Below, one piece after another: positions 44,570 to 52,489 of a stretch of 64,000 bases of DNA. The position numbers and the translations under genes were made by a program. Source of the stretch: Actinomycetes bacterium. Lineage in GTDB: Bacteria > Actinomycetota > Actinomycetes > Mycobacteriales > Mycobacteriaceae. Within the stretch, counting starts at the first letter, position 1; each line of letters begins with the position of its first letter. The DNA lies in assembly GCA_023418505.1 (NCBI GenBank), contig JAEZZR010000012.1:205478-269477 (forward strand), written 5' to 3'. A model generated the notes under the pieces. That model worked only from the letters and a program-made list of their open reading frames with translations, searched no databases and was not told the origin of the DNA.

Positions 44570-45538
44570 ATGAAGGTATCAGCCGGAAACAAGATCGTAC
44601 TCATCGGCGCAGGCGACGTGGGAGTTGCTTTCTCCTACGCGCTGGTCAACCAGGGTATTTGCGATCACCTAGCCATTATCGACATTGACGAGCGCAAGAC
44701 CGAAGGCAACGTCATGGACCTCAACCACGGTGTGGTTTGGGCTCCAAGCCGCACCAAGGTCACCCGCGGTACTTACGCGGACTGCGAAGATGCCGCCATC
44801 GTAGTAATCTGCGCCGGCGCTGCCCAGAAGCCAGGCGAAACTCGCCTAGAGCTGGTGGACAAGAACATGAAGATCTTCAAGTCCATCGTGGGCAGCGTAA
44901 TGGAAAACGGCTTCGACGGCATCTTCCTGGTAGCTACCAACCCAGTGGACATCCTCACCTACGCCACCTGGAAGTTCTCCGGCCTGCCAGCCCACCGCGT
45001 GATCGGCTCCGGTACCGTGCTGGATTCGGCTCGTTTCCGCTACATGCTGGGCGATTACTTCGAGGTCTCGCCAATGAGCGTCCACGCTTACATCATCGGC
45101 GAGCACGGCGACTCCGAATTGCCAGTGATCTCTAGCGCCAACATCGCAGGTGTCGGCCTGTCGAAGAAGTTGCGCGATAATCCAGAGCTTCACGACGAGT
45201 TGGAGCAGATCTTCATCCGCACCCGCGACGCTGCCTACGAAATCATCGACGCTAAGGGCTCTACCTCTTACGGCATCGGCATGGGCTTGGCACGTATCTG
45301 CCGCGCTATCCTGCAAAACCAGGAAGTAGCTGTGCCAGTTTCCGCACTGCTTCGCGGTGAATACGGCCACGAGGACATCTACATCGGCACCCCAGCGATC
45401 GTGAACCGCAAGGGTATTCGCCGGGTAGTTGAGCTCGAGCTGGACGAATACGAAAAGCAGCAGTTCGATAAGTCTGTAGCCACCCTCCGCGAGATCCAGG
45501 ATCCATTCTGGGCAGACGGAAAAGACGGCGAAGTTTAA
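44570..45538 (+). CDS. ldh: L-lactate dehydrogenase
   Basis: A 322-residue NAD-dependent enzyme that reduces pyruvate to L-lactate. IGAGDVGVAFSYAL (12-25) is the nucleotide-binding motif; the catalytic histidine is His 179 (IGEHGDSELP), with Arg 155 in SGTVLDSARFR and the active-site loop near GAAQKPGETRLELV. The usual LDH spacing and full length are kept. AAAGGAAG precedes ATG 44570. The 209-base upstream region suggests its own promoter. Its stop codon begins a repeated segment. Confidence 0.95.
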   Translation: MKVSAGNKIVLIGAGDVGVAFSYALVNQGICDHLAIIDIDERKTEGNVMDLNHGVVWAPSRTKVTRGTYADCEDAAIVVICAGAAQKPGETRLELVDKNMKIFKSIVGSVMENGFDGIFLVATNPVDILTYATWKFSGLPAHRVIGSGTVLDSARFRYMLGDYFEVSPMSVHAYIIGEHGDSELPVISSANIAGVGLSKKLRDNPELHDELEQIFIRTRDAAYEIIDAKGSTSYGIGMGLARICRAILQNQEVAVPVSALLRGEYGHEDIYIGTPAIVNRKGIRRVVELELDEYEKQQFDKSVATLREIQDPFWADGKDGEV

Positions 45539-45610
45539 ATCTGGCAGCGCCTAGGATCTCGCAGAGCCTAATATCTGGCAGCGCCTAGAATCTAGGCAAA
45601 ACCTAGATAC
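45536..45610. repeat. Tandem repeat starting at the ldh stop codon
   Basis: Three units of 33-35 bases each begin with a stop-like triplet: TAA at 45536, TAA at 45569, TAG at 45604. ATCTGGCAGCGCCTAG is identical at 45539-45554 and 45573-45588. GCCTAGA-A-TCTAGGC (45583-45597) is a perfect inverted repeat. The third unit is shorter and degenerate and runs into the ribosome site of the next gene. Confidence 0.75.
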
Positions 45611-45623
45611 AGGCAGGGATTAA

Positions 45624-46292
45624 GTGACTCCTGAGGAAGAAAACCGCATCAACGAGCCAGCGCAACGCGCTTTATCGCAGCTGTCCTTATGGGCACAGCT
45701 GGGATTCTGGTTTGCGCTGGCCAGTGCGGTTTTCCGCGCGGTTTCCTATAGCGATACCACCGAAGCGAGTCTTTCTTCGGCCACTATCAACATGTTGGCC
45801 GAGATCCTGGGCACCTTCGTCTTTTGGGGTGCCATCCTGGCGTGGCTGGTGATGGCCGTGCTGATCTGGAAGTCCCTAACTGCCCTGCGCGATCGTGCTT
45901 TGGCCTGGCAGCCACTGTTAGATCGCAGTTACGCCAGTATTGATGCGATGCATAAGTGGCCGATTGTAAATATCGTCGGACCGATCATCGCGCTGGTAGA
46001 AACTGGCCACCGGCAGCTCCAAGTGTGGGGCGTGGCCTTGTGGTCGCTAACAAATCTGGCGTGGCTTTCCGGAATCATCTGGTACATCACCAGTGATTCC
46101 GCACTAAACACCTTCCGCGCCACCCTCCTTTTGGCGCTGGCCTCGGCGGTTACTTCCTGGTGCGCCCGGTATCTTGCCGTGGCGCTCACCCCGGAAGCCA
46201 CCGCACGCCGCTACCAATTGATCCCCGATCTCACCGCCGAAGCCTCGCATCCTGGCACGGCTGGATTTTGGGATAAAGGCCTCCAACGCTAG
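45624..46292 (+). CDS. Hypothetical membrane protein
   Basis: A 222-residue protein starting at GTG 45624 with AGGCAGGGA upstream. Four or five hydrophobic segments (about 24-42, 56-80, 110-125, 136-155, 165-185) are separated by short loops; the C-terminal 40 residues are polar (TPEATARRYQLIPDLTAEA). I do not recognise a family. It lies between ldh and the crotonase gene on the same strand. Confidence 0.65.
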   Translation: MTPEEENRINEPAQRALSQLSLWAQLGFWFALASAVFRAVSYSDTTEASLSSATINMLAEILGTFVFWGAILAWLVMAVLIWKSLTALRDRALAWQPLLDRSYASIDAMHKWPIVNIVGPIIALVETGHRQLQVWGVALWSLTNLAWLSGIIWYITSDSALNTFRATLLLALASAVTSWCARYLAVALTPEATARRYQLIPDLTAEASHPGTAGFWDKGLQR

Positions 46293-46316
46293 CTTTTGCG
46301 CATTAAGCTGCAGGCC

Positions 46317-47225
46317 ATGGAGCTTCTTTCCCAGCCACAGCAGCACTCATTTGGTTCCCATGTTGTCGTCTCTGTCGGCGATCTTGTCGATGGAGTACGC
46401 GTTGCTTTCGTTGAGCTCGCCCGCGAAAACAAGCTCAACGGACTCACCTTAGACATGCTGCAAGGCTTGCGCGACGCCGCCCGATTCCTCTCCCGCGATC
46501 GCGAACTACGCGGCGTGATCCTTACCGGCCGTGGTACCAGCTTTACTGCAGGCCTAGACTTCGCCGCCGCATTAAAAACCCCTTCGTCGATAGCCAAAGC
46601 GTTCGTACCTGGTCTGCATGGTACAAATCTTTTCCAAGAATGCTGTCTTGCTTGGCGACGTGTGCCTGTCCCGGTAGTTGCCGTGATCGACGGGCACTGC
46701 TTTGGCGGCGGCGTGCAATTGGCCCTAGGCGCTGATTTCCGGATCACCACGGAACAGGCGCGATGGTCGGTGCTGGAAGCCAAGTGGGGTTTGATCCCCG
46801 ATATGTCTGGCGTGGTCACTTTGGTAGAGCAAGTGGGGCTGGATCGTGCCAAGTGGTTGGCGATGAGTGGCGCTGAGTTTTCCGGCAGCGAAGCCGTTGC
46901 CTACGGGCTTGCCACCGAGGCAACCGAGACCGCCGAAGATGCGATGGCACGTGCCATCGACATGCTGCTGGAATTAGCCACTCGCTCCCCGGATCAAGCT
47001 GCGGCAGCAAAACGCTTGTTTAGCTATCAGCGTCGTAGTGCCCGAGCTACCTTGCGCGCGGAACGATGGAATCAAATCTGGCTGTTTACCAAGGAAAATA
47101 CGGTGCGGGCGCGCAAAATTGCCCAGAAGCGAGCGAAAGCGGTAGCAGATTCTGGTGGTGGGCTTGGTGCTGGCTTTGCCCGCCGAGGTCAGCGGATTGG
47201 GTTCGGGCGCTCAAAGCGTGGCTAG
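46317..47225 (+). CDS. Enoyl-CoA hydratase/isomerase (crotonase) family protein
   Basis: A 302-residue crotonase-fold protein from ATG 46317. GVILTGRGTSFTAGLDFAAAL forms the first half of the oxyanion hole, and VIDGHCFGGGVQLALGADFRI the second; the glutamate expected in the classic hydratase pair falls in WSVLEAKWGLIPDMSGV. Members hydrate or isomerise acyl-CoAs in fatty-acid breakdown; the exact reaction is not clear. The C-terminus is basic and Gly/Arg-rich. The stop codon lies in the first unit of a 20-base tandem repeat. Confidence 0.85.
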   Translation: MELLSQPQQHSFGSHVVVSVGDLVDGVRVAFVELARENKLNGLTLDMLQGLRDAARFLSRDRELRGVILTGRGTSFTAGLDFAAALKTPSSIAKAFVPGLHGTNLFQECCLAWRRVPVPVVAVIDGHCFGGGVQLALGADFRITTEQARWSVLEAKWGLIPDMSGVVTLVEQVGLDRAKWLAMSGAEFSGSEAVAYGLATEATETAEDAMARAIDMLLELATRSPDQAAAAKRLFSYQRRSARATLRAERWNQIWLFTKENTVRARKIAQKRAKAVADSGGGLGAGFARRGQRIGFGRSKRG

Positions 47226-47293
47226 GCGCCGTATCCAGTGGCTAGGCGCCGTATCCAGTGGCTAGGCGCCGCATCCAGTGGCTAGGCGCCGCA
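47221..47293. repeat. 20-base tandem repeat, 3.65 copies, across a stop codon
   Basis: GCTAGGCGCCGTATCCAGTG repeats at 47221, 47241 and 47261 (one base change in the third), with a partial copy at 47281. The crotonase stop TAG (47223-47225) is inside the first copy. Each copy includes the palindrome GGCGCC. The array fills the whole gap between two convergent genes; because the period is 20, the repeated TAG triplets fall in three frames. Confidence 0.92.
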
Positions 47294-47294
47294 G

Positions 47295-49085
47295 CTAACC
47301 GTTCGCACTGACGTTAGCCCCATACGGGATTTGCTCTAGCGTCTGTGGGTTATCCAACCAATCTCGGATGACCAGCATCGAACGGCAATCATCGCCGTTG
47401 TAGCGCAGCAGCTGTTCACGGGCTGCTGCGGGCTCGGGTTCGTCGGTCGTGCTGGCCGCATCGTTGTGGCGCACCATCCCGGCAGCTAATTCGTATAGTG
47501 GCAGTGACGCCGCGCCATCGACGCCTTCGTCGCGCCACCGGAAACCTGCCCAGGGAGCCACTGTTTTCAGGCTCAAGCCACTAGGTGAAAGCAATTGTTT
47601 GCGCACCACCGCAAACAGATCCGTCCACACTTCCGAGCGAATGAAACGCTCTACTTCCACCAAACTTGGTACGGCATAGCCGTCGAAAAGCACTCCCCCA
47701 AAACGGGAAGCCGTACGACGCATCCAGTGATTCTCACCTTCCGCCGCCCAGCAATACGCGCGGAAGGTCTTGCCAGCCTCTTCGGTTTCCTGGCGCTGGG
47801 TGTGCAACCAATCCCAGAAGCGGGCAAAGTTGGCGGCCTCTGCATCGCCACCCAAGCCGGACGCACTGGGTGGATCCCAAGTCACAAATGGTTGGTAGGC
47901 GCCACCGGCCACCCAGGTACCCCACAGGTAGGCGCCGCCAACAGGGTAGGCCTCCATATCAACATCGATTTCCACATCGGCACGAGGCACCATCAGGTGT
48001 TCGGTCCGGCGCACCGCGGGAAGATCGTGCTGCCAAGCACGTGCCAACCAGGCCGAATCTTTCGCACTATCCTGCTGGGCAAGCAGTGCCACCGTATCGA
48101 TGCCCCTCTTGCGCCACGATGCGGCGCGGTCGCCAGGTAGCACAAGAGAAATATCGTCGATAGCCAGCAATTCTTCGTGGCAGATCTTTTCAAACCGGCA
48201 ACTCTTGCACTGGCGTACCTGGCGGGGATAATCAGGCAGGTTATCTAGCTCCGAGGCTGCCAGATAAGACTCCTCAGCCCGGCGCGCCTTCGATACCACC
48301 AGGTGCGAGCGCCCTTCTTCCAAAATCGCAACGAAATCGCAAGCGACATCGTAATCGGCCAATGCCGACGCCATCTGGCCGAGGTGCACCATGATGCGGC
48401 TGGTGGCGCGGAGCTTCTTGTCTGGCAGTTCCAAGATGCTGGCGCGTATATCCACCCCGCCACGGGGAGTACGGCCGAGTAGGGGTTTACCCAAAGCGCG
48501 ATCGATGGCGAGTTGGAACACAGGCTCGGCAACGGCACCGAGATTCTGGCCAGCCGTATTGGCAATAGGACGGCGCGCTTTCAGCACACTCGAACCACTA
48601 ATCATTACCGGCAGGTACTTCGGTGTGGCTGCGATGGTCTCGAGCTTGACCAGGAAATCTACTTTCGCCACTTCCAAGGCGGCTTCGTGTTCCATCTCCC
48701 GCAACAGCACCGGCGAAAAGATTACGGAAACCCCTGCGGCCAAAGCATCCAGCGTGGCTAAGTACTGCGCTTCGAGGTCGCCGTCAGCGCCATCACCATC
48801 ACCAGCATCACCACCATCGCCAGCATCCTCGCCGGTCTCATCGCGCACTTGTGCAATGTCGCAATAGCTCGTGCCCAATTTCTCGCAGCGAAAGCGCACA
48901 TCCTCCCTAGTCAGATCATGAATCGCCAAGGCTTCGTGGCGCACGTGCGGGCTAATGTCGTCGTTAGCTAAATCGTCGTCAAGCAAATCCCCCTGAGCCT
49001 GACGGAACTTCTGCACCAACCGATACCGGCACCCCACAAGATCACTGCCGTACACCTGCACGGACGGTTCAACTGGGGCATTCAC
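47295..49085 (-). CDS. TM0106 family RecB-like putative nuclease
   Basis: A 596-residue predicted nuclease. A Cas4/RecB-like N-terminal half has Cys 19 and a later cluster Cys 293, Cys 296, Cys 302 (QCKSCRFEKICHEE), the split pattern that holds an iron-sulfur cluster; KVDFLVK (about 141-147) is a likely catalytic acidic strand. The C-terminal half ends in an RNase-H-like region with YNGDDCRSMLVIRDWL, as in TM0106 proteins. An acidic Gly/Asp repeat (about 87-103) is inserted near the N-terminus. DNA repair or RNA processing roles are guesses; no partner helicase lies nearby. Confidence 0.85.
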   Translation of the reverse strand: MNAPVEPSVQVYGSDLVGCRYRLVQKFRQAQGDLLDDDLANDDISPHVRHEALAIHDLTREDVRFRCEKLGTSYCDIAQVRDETGEDAGDGGDAGDGDGADGDLEAQYLATLDALAAGVSVIFSPVLLREMEHEAALEVAKVDFLVKLETIAATPKYLPVMISGSSVLKARRPIANTAGQNLGAVAEPVFQLAIDRALGKPLLGRTPRGGVDIRASILELPDKKLRATSRIMVHLGQMASALADYDVACDFVAILEEGRSHLVVSKARRAEESYLAASELDNLPDYPRQVRQCKSCRFEKICHEELLAIDDISLVLPGDRAASWRKRGIDTVALLAQQDSAKDSAWLARAWQHDLPAVRRTEHLMVPRADVEIDVDMEAYPVGGAYLWGTWVAGGAYQPFVTWDPPSASGLGGDAEAANFARFWDWLHTQRQETEEAGKTFRAYCWAAEGENHWMRRTASRFGGVLFDGYAVPSLVEVERFIRSEVWTDLFAVVRKQLLSPSGLSLKTVAPWAGFRWRDEGVDGAASLPLYELAAGMVRHNDAASTTDEPEPAAAREQLLRYNGDDCRSMLVIRDWLDNPQTLEQIPYGANVSANG

Positions 49086-49193
49086 AAGGTAAAAGCGTAT
49101 CTAAATGTCATTACCTGTAATAAACTGGAAAGCGATTAACTTTTCGAAAATTTTTCCATGCGATAAACCACAACAGGATTTAAGCTGATCACT

Positions 49194-49976
49194 ATGACTT
49201 TTTTGGGCAAGTTCCGCCAATTGCGCCGCGAAACCAAGCTGCAGGTCAAAGCTGCGACCGCCAAGGCAAAAGAGGCCGCAAAGCACGAAGCTAAACTACG
49301 CCGCGAAGTGCACAAAGAGCGGGTGAAGGCCGATAAGCGGGCGGCAAAGGCAGCTCAAAAAGATCAAGCCAAGCAGAATAAGCGCGCACAGAAGGCCGAC
49401 CTGAAGGTGCGCAAGCAAGAGCAGAAGCTGGATGCGCGGGCTCAGAAGCGCTTAGAGAAAATCCGCCGCAAGGAGCACAAAGACGAGCAGAAGTCTTTGA
49501 AGGCCAAGCACAAGCACCAGCAGAAGATGGCCGAGAAGATCCTCGAGCAGCAGCGCAATTCCGGTTTCACCGCCGATAAAGCCAAGAGCGCCATTGGTGG
49601 CGCCCGTCTGCTGATTCCGCTGGCGATTCCTTTTGCCTACCGCGGTGCTACCTGGCTGCAAAACCGCTCGTTGAACAACGACGCGAAGAAGTTCGGCGTC
49701 TCTGGCAAGGATGCGGCTCGCCACTACGGCCACGGTGCGCCACTGCGCGCTCGCATTGAAAAGGCGCGCGAATCGCTGAAGACCCTCCAGGAATCCGGCC
49801 CCTCCAACTCCGCTGGTTTTGTGACCGACGCGCGTAAGCGTCTGGATTTGCTTAACGACGGGCTGAACACCGCCGAGCGCATGACCCCAGAGCAGCGCCG
49901 TCGGGCATACAAGTCCATTGTGGGCGAACTGGATACTCTCGACGCCGAGATCCTGAAGCACATGGGATTGAACTAG
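49194..49976 (+). CDS. DUF6474 family coiled-coil protein
   Basis: A 260-residue protein. The first 135 residues are an extreme Lys/Ala/Gln/Arg-rich helix (KAATAKAKEAAKHEAKLRRE and onwards); a short hydrophobic patch (RLLIPLAIPFAYRGATWL, about 141-158) follows, then a mixed C-terminal domain with GVSGKDAARHYGHGAPLRARIEKARESLKTL and LDAEILKHMGLN. It resembles corynebacterial DUF6474 proteins; function unknown. A strong terminator follows. Confidence 0.7.
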   Translation: MTFLGKFRQLRRETKLQVKAATAKAKEAAKHEAKLRREVHKERVKADKRAAKAAQKDQAKQNKRAQKADLKVRKQEQKLDARAQKRLEKIRRKEHKDEQKSLKAKHKHQQKMAEKILEQQRNSGFTADKAKSAIGGARLLIPLAIPFAYRGATWLQNRSLNNDAKKFGVSGKDAARHYGHGAPLRARIEKARESLKTLQESGPSNSAGFVTDARKRLDLLNDGLNTAERMTPEQRRRAYKSIVGELDTLDAEILKHMGLN

Positions 49977-50021
49977 CGGAAGTGGCGCTGAGCTAGCCAC
50001 GAAGTTTCCTGCGATTTTGTT

Positions 50022-50059
50022 GCCCGGGTACCCCCTTAACGGGGTATCCGGGCATTTTT
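50022..50059 (+). terminator. Rho-independent terminator after DUF6474
   Basis: GCCCGGGTACCCC (50022-50034) pairs with GGGGTATCCGGGC (50041-50053), 12 of 13 pairs, 6-base loop, followed by ATTTTT. Confidence 0.92.
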
Positions 50060-50097
50060 AAGTCGCGCTAATAGCTATTTCAGGCTGTCATAGAAGG

Positions 50098-51864
50098 ATG
50101 GCAGACTTCACCCCTAAAAATACTTCGCGCGACGGTGCTGAATCTAGCTCTGGTGCAAACGCGCGTCGCAAGCCCACTCGTCGTTCTGTACTACGCGCCG
50201 GTGCTACCGGTGCCATCGTTGGTTCAGCTGGCATCGTCGCCAGCAAAGCAGCAGCGCAACCGGTACCTAGTAGTGCTTTGTTGGGTGCGAATACGGTGTC
50301 TCCGCGGCAGGCTGAAAGCGATCACGCGGTATTTCAGCATGGCGTTGCCTCTGGTGATCCACTGCCCAATGCGGTGATTATCTGGACGCGCGTGACCTCG
50401 CACCCGGCGGACATCCCCGGCGACGGTGTTGGTGAACCTATTGCCCTGCGCTGGGAAGTATCGCCTGCGGAAGATTTCATTGAAACCACCGCCAGCGGTG
50501 AGGTGACCTCGAATCCGGATAATGACAATACGGTGCATGTTGATGTGACCGGTCTAGATGCGGATCGCTGGTACTACTACCGCTTTACGGTGCTTAGTGA
50601 TAACTATGCCGGGCAGCAGTCTCCCGTGGGGCGGACGCGCACTACCCCGCCCGCTGGCGCTTCCCCTGAGCACTTGGGGATCGCGCTGACGTCGTGTGCA
50701 AACTACGAATCCGGCTACTTCAGCGCCTACGCCGATATGGCGACTAACCCGAACATCGACATCGTGATGTGCGTGGGCGACTACATCTACGAATATGGGG
50801 TGAACGAATACGCCGGCAAGCTTGGTCCGATTCGCGAACATCAGCCACCGCACGAAACGATTACGCTGCAGGACTACCGCCGGCGCTACGGCACCTACCG
50901 CACCGATGCCGATCTGCAGGCCGCCCATGCTGCGAAGCCATGGATGGTGACGTGGGATGACCACGAGGTAGCCAACGACAACTGGGCTGAAGGGGCAGAG
51001 AACCACCAGCCTGAAGAGGGAGAAGGCGACTTCATTGCCCGGCGCGATGCTGCCATGCGCGCCTACATCGAATGGTTGCCAATCCGCACGGTGCATTTGA
51101 GCGAAGGTGGCAAGATTTACCGCCACTTCCAATACGGCGATCTTGCAGACATTGTGATGCTTGACCTGCGTACTTATCGCGATCGGAAGCTTGAATTCCG
51201 CGAGATTGGTCAGCTGGATAACCCGGATCGTTCCATGCTGGGATCCGAGCAATTTAATTATCTGAAGGATAAATGGGCATCGTCTACTGCACTATGGAAT
51301 CTGGTGGGTAATTCGGTGATGTTTACCCCGGTTTTGATCCCACCATTAGATCCACAAGCCACTGCTGCGATCACGGAATTGATGGGATTGCCCGAAGAAG
51401 GAATGCCCTACAACTTGGACCAGTGGGATGGCTATCCGGCGGATCGACGTCGCCTAATTCAAACCATCACCGAGATGGGATTAGACAATATTGTGTTCCT
51501 TACCGGCGATATCCACAGCTCTTGGGCATGCAATGTGCCGGTTGCTGCTGGCCGGTATCCCCGCGATGGCATCGCTGCGGTAGAGCTGGTTTGTACCTCG
51601 GTTTCTGCGCCGAATATCGATGACATTGTGTATTTACCACAACGCAATCCGATCACCATTGCTGCTGAAACTGGCTTGACCACTGCTAATCGCCATGTGA
51701 AGTGGATTGAATTCGACCATCATGGTTATGCAGCCATATATGTAGGCCGGGATGAAATTACCGCTGAATACCGCTGGGTAGAGGATAAGGCCATTCCTAA
51801 TCAGCCACTCTACGTAGCGAAAACATATAAAGTGCAGCGCGGAATTGGCGTACTCGAGGTTTAG
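50098..51864 (+). CDS. phoD: Alkaline phosphatase D family protein
   Basis: A 588-residue secreted phosphodiesterase/phosphatase. A Tat signal (TRRSVLRAGATGAIVGSAGIVASKAAAQP, about 27-54) fits export in folded, metal-loaded form. FQHGVASGDPLPNAVIIWTRV opens the domain; GDYIYEYG, WDDHEVANDNW and FLTGDIHSSWA carry metal-binding Asp, Asn and His residues. PhoD releases phosphate from organic phosphates under phosphate limitation. It stands alone between the DUF6474 terminator and lsr2; nptA elsewhere in the window may serve the same need. Confidence 0.95.
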   Translation: MADFTPKNTSRDGAESSSGANARRKPTRRSVLRAGATGAIVGSAGIVASKAAAQPVPSSALLGANTVSPRQAESDHAVFQHGVASGDPLPNAVIIWTRVTSHPADIPGDGVGEPIALRWEVSPAEDFIETTASGEVTSNPDNDNTVHVDVTGLDADRWYYYRFTVLSDNYAGQQSPVGRTRTTPPAGASPEHLGIALTSCANYESGYFSAYADMATNPNIDIVMCVGDYIYEYGVNEYAGKLGPIREHQPPHETITLQDYRRRYGTYRTDADLQAAHAAKPWMVTWDDHEVANDNWAEGAENHQPEEGEGDFIARRDAAMRAYIEWLPIRTVHLSEGGKIYRHFQYGDLADIVMLDLRTYRDRKLEFREIGQLDNPDRSMLGSEQFNYLKDKWASSTALWNLVGNSVMFTPVLIPPLDPQATAAITELMGLPEEGMPYNLDQWDGYPADRRRLIQTITEMGLDNIVFLTGDIHSSWACNVPVAAGRYPRDGIAAVELVCTSVSAPNIDDIVYLPQRNPITIAAETGLTTANRHVKWIEFDHHGYAAIYVGRDEITAEYRWVEDKAIPNQPLYVAKTYKVQRGIGVLEV

Positions 51865-52006
51865 ATACGTTATCTGTATCATGGCTAGCAAATAGCATTT
51901 CCCTACCAACTCTATAACGCGCGATAAAGCGATTTATGTAACCTTTGTTGGGATCAGTGCTATTTGCAGGCTCATAAAGACTACGAAAATACCCTAGGAG
52001 TTCACA

Positions 52007-52360
52007 ATGGCACGCAGGGAACTTATTCAGTACATTGACGACCTCGATGGCAAGCCGTTGCAGGACGGCGAAGTAGAAATCGTCCGTTTCTCACTCGACG
52101 GCCGTAACTACGTTATCGACCTATCCAAGGAAAATGCAGCCCAGCTGCGTTCCACCCTAGCTCGTTACGTGGATGCTGCTTCTATCGACCAGAATTCGAA
52201 CGAACGCCCACGCCGTGGCGTCCAGGCCGCCGAAGCACGCCAGAAGCGCGAACTAAACCGTGCGCGCCGTGAATGGGCTCAGCAGCAGGGCTACGACGTC
52301 GCAGACCGTGGCGCGCTGCCAAAGAACATCATCGACGCCTACAACGAAGCACATCGTTAA
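52007..52360 (+). CDS. lsr2: Lsr2 family nucleoid-associated protein
   Basis: A 117-residue H-NS-like protein. The N-terminal dimerisation domain starts ARRELIQYIDDLDGKPLQDGEVEIVRFSLDGRNYVIDLS; a basic linker follows, and a C-terminal DNA-binding domain reads REWAQQQGYDVADRGALPKNIIDAYNEAH. Lsr2 coats A+T-rich and foreign DNA and silences it. In most Lsr2 proteins the minor-groove hook is RGR; here it is RGA, which may weaken or change binding. AGGAG precedes ATG 52007, and a terminator follows, so it is monocistronic. Confidence 0.93.
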   Translation: MARRELIQYIDDLDGKPLQDGEVEIVRFSLDGRNYVIDLSKENAAQLRSTLARYVDAASIDQNSNERPRRGVQAAEARQKRELNRARREWAQQQGYDVADRGALPKNIIDAYNEAHR

Positions 52361-52399
52361 GAGCTTCGAAGCTCGTGCTTTTCGCCGCGAGCGATAAAT

Positions 52400-52438
52400 A
52401 ACTGCCAATGGTCTTTTCAGATCATTGGCAGTTTCTTT
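52400..52438 (+). terminator. Rho-independent terminator of lsr2
   Basis: AACTGCCAATG (52400-52410) pairs perfectly with CATTGGCAGTT (52423-52433) and is followed by TCTTTATT. Confidence 0.88.
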
Positions 52439-52489
52439 ATTCTTATATAGCTGATCCGTTTTCCTGCGACCGCGACAAGTGGGGTATCC

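Noticed and set aside
47295..49085. Reading the nuclease as a CRISPR Cas4
   Set aside because: It is far longer than Cas4, has the TM0106-type C-terminal half, and there is no CRISPR locus in the window.
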